Assembly (NCBI GenBank): GCA_030710605.1
Contig: CP092886.1
Span: 165,880,573 to 165,944,572 of the forward strand
Source: Cordylochernes scorpioides
Lineage: Eukaryota > Arthropoda > Arachnida > Pseudoscorpiones > Chernetidae
Direction: 5' to 3'
Length of the DNA: 64,000 nt
Positions 63,770-64,000 of this stretch are shown piece by piece (within the stretch, counting starts at the first letter, position 1; each line of letters starts with the position of its first letter). The translations under genes were made by a program, and so were the position numbers. The notes below the pieces were generated by a model. The model was not told the origin of the DNA and searched no databases. It was given only the letters and a program-made list of their open reading frames with translations.

Positions 63770-64000
63770 TATAAAATATTTATAGAGCTTGGCTCATCAG
63801 TAATAAACCCTCACAGAAATTTTGTAAATTTGATCTTCAAGACCGCTGTCAGAAGCGTATTATAGTTTTATAATTATATATATATATAGATGGAAATTTT
63901 GCCGGGAGGAAATTGATCTAAAGAGACATGGGTCGCCTCTCCCGTCAAATAGACGTCTAAAACCAGACGCCATCTAATGACCGTCGCCGCAACTAGCGGC
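63770..64000. repeat. GGCTCATCAG family copy at the window edge
   Basis: GAGCTTGGCTCATCAGTAAT, then AAATTTGATCTTCAAGACCG (63783-63845), followed by a CGCCTCTCCCGTCAAATAGA motif (63931). The two families lie side by side here, as they do at the left edge (265-930). Runs off the window. Confidence 0.6.

Overview
This 64-kb window is a repeat-dense, AT-rich stretch of a eukaryotic nuclear genome. The set of elements (Ty3/gypsy, Ty1/copia, several RNase H-bearing non-LTR retrotransposons, mariner, a second Tc1/mariner-type transposon, Helitron-like elements, tRNA-related SINEs, foldback elements and minisatellites) fits an arthropod. I cannot settle the lineage from sequence alone. No complete host protein-coding gene is visible. 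The only host-like candidates are a tRNA-Gly(GCC) gene (60100-60170, minus) and a short exon-like ORF split by the copia element (38415-38427 plus 44025-44201).

Layout. 1-1.8 kb: foldback element and a direct-repeat pair. 1808-6970: apparently intact Ty3/gypsy element with two 336-bp LTRs, a 4-bp ATAT target duplication, gag and pol, and a canonical -1 slippery heptamer (TTTAAAC) abutting the gag stop. 7.2-9.6 kb: decayed non-LTR element on minus. 9.88-10.99 kb: 31-bp minisatellite with a 310-bp higher-order repeat. 12370-13678: mariner with TIRs and a frameshifted transposase.

15.7-36.6 kb: two mirror-image copies of a Tc1/mariner-type transposon with long (about 400-475 bp) terminal inverted repeats (15724-24819 and 24897-36581). 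Each carries the same RNase H non-LTR element at the same internal position. Each of those is broken again: by a gypsy fragment in copy 1, and by an LTR-like segment, an R1-like element and an oppositely oriented non-LTR element (itself containing a foldback) in copy 2.

36.6-38.2 kb: foldback element and a 571-bp non-autonomous Helitron. 38428-44024: Ty1/copia element on minus with GGATA target duplications; one LTR is split by an 866-bp solo LTR of another family. 44.8-47.6 kb: a 16-bp minisatellite and an inverted pair of 33-bp arrays. 48.5-55 kb: tRNA-related SINEs, a mariner relic, a non-LTR 3' end, foldbacks and a triplicated 138-bp unit. 56.9-58.0 kb: 28-bp minisatellite. 59.4-60.6 kb: Helitron-like ends, one possible element enclosing the tRNA-Gly gene. 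60.6-64 kb: mostly AT-rich sequence in which I recognise nothing, apart from one G+C-richer island and a terminal repeat copy.

The coding capacity is therefore transposition machinery: reverse transcriptase/RNase H/integrase, DDE transposases and AP-type endonucleases. The most informative features are the nesting order, the target duplications and the inverted or foldback structures.
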